From the NCBI RefSeq assembly GCF_026262505.1, contig NC_067206.1, forward strand, positions 30,519,896-30,583,895: a stretch of 64,000 nucleotides of DNA. The letters run 5' to 3'. Below, piece after piece: positions 60,187-64,000 of the stretch (position 1 is its first letter; each line of letters opens with the position of its first letter). This DNA comes from Trichomonas vaginalis G3. Lineage: Eukaryota > Parabasalia > Trichomonadida > Trichomonadidae. A model generated the notes under the pieces. The model ran no database searches and had not been told where the DNA came from. It saw only the letters and a list, made by a program, of their open reading frames with translations. A program made the translations under genes and the position numbers.

Positions 60187-60979
60187 TTAAAATAATGAAC
60201 CAGCTTCGGCGCTTATTTCATCTATTAATTCAAAAAGATTTAAATTCTCGAAAATTGAAGGAATATGCTTTTCATTCTCTTCAATTTCTATCTTTTTCTC
60301 TTCATTAGTCTCAATTTTAGAATTATCTATATATATTTCATGCTCATTATTATCAGAGCTATTCATATTTGCTTGTAGCTTTAAAAAATTATTATAAAGA
60401 TATAAATTATATTCTTGTGGATACTTTTTCGATATCATTTGGTACCGATATCTACACTGTACATCTGTTCTGCCAGGAAGAAGGGCGCTAACCTTTGTCC
60501 AGCTATGCAAACCGAACCTCATTACTGCATTAAAAAGTGTCAAGTCTTCATTATTTGTCCAAGAATTTTTGTTGATGAGGGGATTAAGAGATCTTTGCCA
60601 TCTCTGACTGCACTGACATCTGTTCCTTCCATTGCCAACAAAAAACGAAACTCTTGTCCAATCATTTAAGCCATATTTATGTATTGCAGCAAGTAGTCTT
60701 TGGTCTTCAAGTTGAGTCCATATTTTTTGTCTTGTTATTGGAGATCCTGTCTAGGATAAACTGTGAAGTTGGTGGGGCTACTTCTGGTACATTCATAAGG
60801 CACTCCATTTTGTCGATTGGCTCTGAAGTACCAATACTAGAACAACAGTTAACTTTTGCTTCATCTAATGAAATTGCATTCTTTATATAGTCAAACAGGA
60901 GCTTTTTAATATACTGTACTTTATTCTGTGGTACCCCTTTGATGATATGGTTATAGATGGTGATCTGAGGATCGAACAT
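60187..60979 (-). CDS. Myb-like transcription factor, apparent frameshift
   Basis: Starts at the ATG at 60979 (MFDPQITIYNHIIKGVPQNK). The first 75 residues are a region common at the N-terminus of trichomonad Myb proteins (IKKLLFDYIKNAISLDEA). A second frame continues with two Myb repeats: IWTQLEDQRLLAAIHKYG with NDWTRV and RCQCSQRWQRSL, then SWTNNEDLTLFNAVMRFG with HSWTKV and VQCRYRYQMI. The last Trp of the second repeat is replaced by Tyr. An acidic tail ends in SAEAGSLF. The two frames must be joined between about 60727 and 60765, so one base is missing or extra there. Myb proteins of this type bind promoter motifs in trichomonads. Either a young pseudogene or a sequence error. Confidence 0.75.
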
Positions 60980-62566
60980 TAATTTGTGTAAACTCAGATT
61001 TATTGAATAGAAAAGCTATGAATTGAGAAAAAATTTGATATTGAATTGATAATAAAATAGTATTTTTATAAGGTTCAAATAAGTTTCAGCCGTATTAGTA
61101 TGGTATTACAATTAATTTGATTACAAATTTTTCTGAGCAATCAGGGGGTGTGGAAAAAATTCTGTTCAACAACTTTTTATTTCATGAAAAACGTGCTCGA
61201 CGTTTCATGCATTATTGGGTATATTCTGATATACAGATCATAATATCCTATTTTATTCGATTATGCCGAATGAATTTTTGCATTGACATGTCCATTTATC
61301 AATTTAAAATCAGCCTCTCAAAAAATAAAATTCTCAAAATATATTTTTCTAAATTGATATGTGACATCAACCAAATATAAATGAATTAACGAGCACTAGC
61401 TGGTGAGCAATATTTTGGGTTAATTATTCGTATTTGTTATCTTTTCAAATTTCATGATATGACCAAATATCTGTTTTCAATTTTTTGATAAGGTTTTCTG
61501 AATTTATGCATTCAAATTCCTTTATTTTTAAAAGATTTTTGAAAGACGTAATATTGAAATTCAGATTAAACGATGTGAGCCTACTAATTCTCTTTATAAT
61601 AAAGCATTATCATTGGAATTCAATAAAGTTTTAGTGTAATTTTACGATTTCTTCGATTTCTCCAATATGAGATCTCTATAATTAGCCTTCTAAACAAAGC
61701 AAATACCATTTTCCATTTTGAATTATGATTGTTTTCATATCGCAACTACCGTAAAAACATCTTTTTGAGTCAATATTGATTTGAAAATAAATTCTTTTGA
61801 TATAACTCAATTTAGAGGTACATTATATCGTTTTATTCCATAATTTCAATAGATTGCTAGTTAAATTTAATACATAAATTTAAAATTTCAAAACTTGATT
61901 AAAATCTTATTTTAATCAAATTATTCTAGCATTCACATATATCGGAACTTAAACGTAAAATGACATGATGTATTATCTAAAATTTTTATAAAATACCTGT
62001 AATTTTTCATCACAAACTGAACAAAAACGGTTGCCATTTCAAAATTTTGATAATTATTCAAATTTAGTAAATCATTAATGAATATAATCATTGAACTAAT
62101 TATTAGCAGTTCCTGCTATTTAAACAATTTTATATCTTTGAATACTCATTTTTTTCGGTTTCAAGCGGTTTAAAATGGTTGGACAAATAAAAACATATGC
62201 AGGTTAATATAATAAACATAGAAAATAAAAATAACTTTTGTGAATTTCTCAAATTTTTGATAGGGAAACTACAATCCACAAAGATTGAGGACAATATTTC
62301 TGACATCAGAGGAATGAAAACATGAAAGTCGAATCGAATACTTGATTCACAGCTTTGGAACACAAATATCATAATTGGATTAAAATTGGCCAACATTTGC
62401 GATATATCAATAATAGCAATTTTTGATTTTTCGAATAAAAACAAGAATAAACAAGTGGAAATGATACATTTTTTGGACGAATCAGTTCAGTTTAATTAAA
62501 AAACCAAAATTCAAATATTTTTAAGTTAAAATAATCATTTAAATATTCATATCATTAAAATTGTTT
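60980..62566. other. Long AT-rich intergenic region
   Basis: About 1.6 kb without a gene, RNA or repeat that I can support. Short open frames here have the base composition of intergenic DNA. Confidence 0.55.
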
Positions 62567-63289
62567 CATATTAAGTTCTGTCAAAATGTAAGCTATTGAA
62601 TTTTTTGAGAGGGAAATAATCGTCGAGGAAGTAAAAAGTGACGCTTTAGGAAATATTATTAGAAATATGATAATAAATATATTTGGAAAAAATATGTTTT
62701 TTTCAAAAATTGAAATGTTCATAGAATATTTTGAAATATGTAGGGAATTGAATTCGGTAATATATGATAAACAGGATTTTTAAATTTCAAGGAAAAATAG
62801 CTTTTGTGAATACTTTTGAGAACTCTTCTCAAAGATCATGATTCAAATATATTAAGGAGCCAAAATATTAGAGATGAGTTCACAATCAAAATTTTCTCAC
62901 TTTTCTTCCAAATTGACATCCTTACTCACCACTTTCAAGTTTTTCATACATATATCTTACCCATTCATTTGGAATACGAGGTCTCGAGTTTTCGTTCATT
63001 TTTTTTACTTTACAAAACTGTTTATTTTTCAGAATTTTTAAATTTGAAAAAATCCATTCTATATCTGATAAATAATATATTATTTTTCAATCAAAATATT
63101 TTGATTATCATCTCAAAAGTGTTCTCAAAACCTAGTTTTTCTTATTTTGGATAATCTTAATATTTATATTATTATAAACTAATTGAACACCATATGTTTT
63201 TGTATACTTTTACAAAAAAATTGATAGATTTGTGATACTTCCCCCGACGATAGAATTGAATAGCTTACATTTTGACAGAACTTAATATG
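62567..63289. mobile_element. Short terminal-inverted-repeat element (MITE-like or decayed mariner/Tc1 relative)
   Basis: The ends are about 31-bp inverted repeats: CATATTAAGTTCTGTC continuing AAAATGTAAGCTATT at the left, and its reverse complement at the right. Similarity continues more weakly inward (ATCGTCGAGGAAGT against ATCGTCGGGGGAAGT). A TA lies at each end (62569-62570 and 63286-63287), as in Tc1/mariner insertions. The interior has no transposase-like protein. Family and mobility are inferred. Confidence 0.6.
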
Positions 63290-63832
63290 GAACAAAATAT
63301 CTAATAAAGATCTATGACCATGAATTACCAACTCATTTATCTCAAAATGATAAAATCAAAATAATAATTATATTTTTCAAATCAAATCAGGCATTCTATA
63401 TATATCCAAACAAAAATTTGAATCTCTAATCATGGATTCATCTTTTAAGGAATTCAAATATTGATTTCATTTTGGACCGTCAGTAAATACAAATGCTTTT
63501 ATTCTTATTATAATTGCATACGAACTTAAATTGAGTAAAGCAAAGCATGCATTTAACTTAATCAGATTAAATATTTTGTAGATTAAATTCATAAAGATTT
63601 TTCGTGTAGTGTATTGATCTGTTAATAGAAATTTAACAGAAACTTTTAAATATTATCAATAATTAAATAAAAAATGAGGATTTTATAATATCTTTTTTCT
63701 GTATCAGAATACTAAAATTAATTGATTTCACTAGTCAAGAAATTCAAACATCCCATTATTAAAATTAAAATTGTGTTAATCAATCAATTTTTTAGAAAAC
63801 AGACAAAAATTTAATATAAAACCATATTCGCA
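63290..63832. other. AT-rich intergenic region
   Basis: Nothing recognisable between the inverted-repeat element and the gene at the right edge. Confidence 0.5.
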
Positions 63833-64000
63833 TTATTGAAATAGATCAAATAATGACTGGTTATCAAACTCTAAATGGAAAAGATTAAATTCATCCTTGG
63901 AATTATCAATAATATCAGGAATATAATATTTTTCATAATCTTCCGCCTTGATAGGTTTTTGTTCTGGAATGATTCGTTTTGTTTTTGAATTAGCTTTCTT
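63833..64000 (-). CDS. C-terminal end of an unknown host gene (cut by the window edge)
   Basis: The last 55 codons of a minus-strand gene, open from the window edge to a TAA at 63833. It begins KKANSKTKRIIPEQKPIKAE and ends FDNQSLFDLFQ. Composition is protein-like: basic, then acidic and hydrophobic. The short acidic ending with SLFDLF recalls the tail of the Myb protein at 60187 (SLF), so another Myb-like factor is possible but unproven. Confidence 0.5.
   Translation of the reverse strand, partial: KKANSKTKRIIPEQKPIKAEDYEKYYIPDIIDNSKDEFNLFHLEFDNQSLFDLFQ

Noticed and set aside
62816-63154. A 112-codon frame inside the inverted-repeat element
   Set aside because: Composition is Phe/Ile/Leu-rich as in AT-rich non-coding DNA, with no transposase motif.

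Overview
The window looks like a chromosomal stretch of a trichomonad (parabasalid) protist, closer in feel to Tritrichomonas than to Trichomonas vaginalis, although that species-level guess is weak. The grounds are very AT-rich intergenic DNA, host genes without visible introns, ATG codons 10-20 bases downstream of a TCAYTTT-type initiator (clear at the 6-phosphogluconate dehydrogenase, kinase and mariner genes), a trichomonad-style Myb gene, and heavy loading with Polinton-class DNA and mariner elements.

Layout. (1) 1 to about 13.2 kb: a huge palindromic virus-like element. Its arms mirror each other around a 235-bp spacer (5314-5548). Each arm carries a D5-type SF3 helicase gene, a NUMOD4-HNH endonuclease gene and about 3 kb of 25-bp satellite studded with iteron blocks centred on AGATCT. 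One whole copy of each gene is visible (HNH in the left arm, helicase in the right); the partner copies are broken. A 108-aa protein related to the tail of the HNH enzyme lies at the right end. (2) 13.2-31.7 kb: three tandem paralogues of a type I surface protein with Ig-like domains, a Thr/Pro-rich ETPF repeat stalk, one membrane helix and a conserved cytoplasmic tail. The first is cut at its 5' end where the palindromic element abuts it, the second is whole, and the third is split by mariner insertions. (3) 19.4-29.5 kb: three near-identical mariner copies of about 2.12 kb. The outer pair marks two original insertions; unequal crossing-over between them duplicated one mariner plus the 5' part of surface gene 3. 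Each mariner carries, between the helix-turn-helix and catalytic halves of its transposase, an 830-bp block of ten hairpins closed by an outer stem. Four hairpins share the same apical module. I regard this as the most likely undescribed system in the window. (4) 32.3-33.3 kb: a host protein kinase gene. (5) 33878-52692: an 18.8-kb Polinton/Maverick with 6-bp target duplications (TATGTT) and 685-bp terminal inverted repeats. It carries protein-primed-type PolB, integrase, primase-SF3 helicase, a phage-like collar/fibre protein and several small unknown genes. No capsid, packaging ATPase or protease gene is visible; about 4.5 kb is 209-bp satellite in two opposed arrays. Its replication and integration genes are broken in several places. 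(6) 53-64 kb: ordinary host DNA with an unrecognised 600-aa coiled protein, 6-phosphogluconate dehydrogenase, a HAD phosphatase or mutase, a Myb-like gene with a frameshift, a 720-bp terminal-inverted-repeat element and the 3' end of a further gene.

How the parts relate. The Polinton genes share a T-rich start-site motif (roughly TTTTTATTCTTACATAAATG) that differs from the host initiator, and the 108-aa gene of the palindromic element has the same motif. The two SF3 helicases are recognisably related. The palindromic element therefore probably belongs to, or depends on, the same virus-derived lineage. The mariner genes instead use a host-type initiator preceded by E2F-like sites. Many differences between duplicated copies are single-base changes in homopolymer runs, so some apparent frameshifts may be assembly errors. 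All homology statements here are by eye; no search was run.
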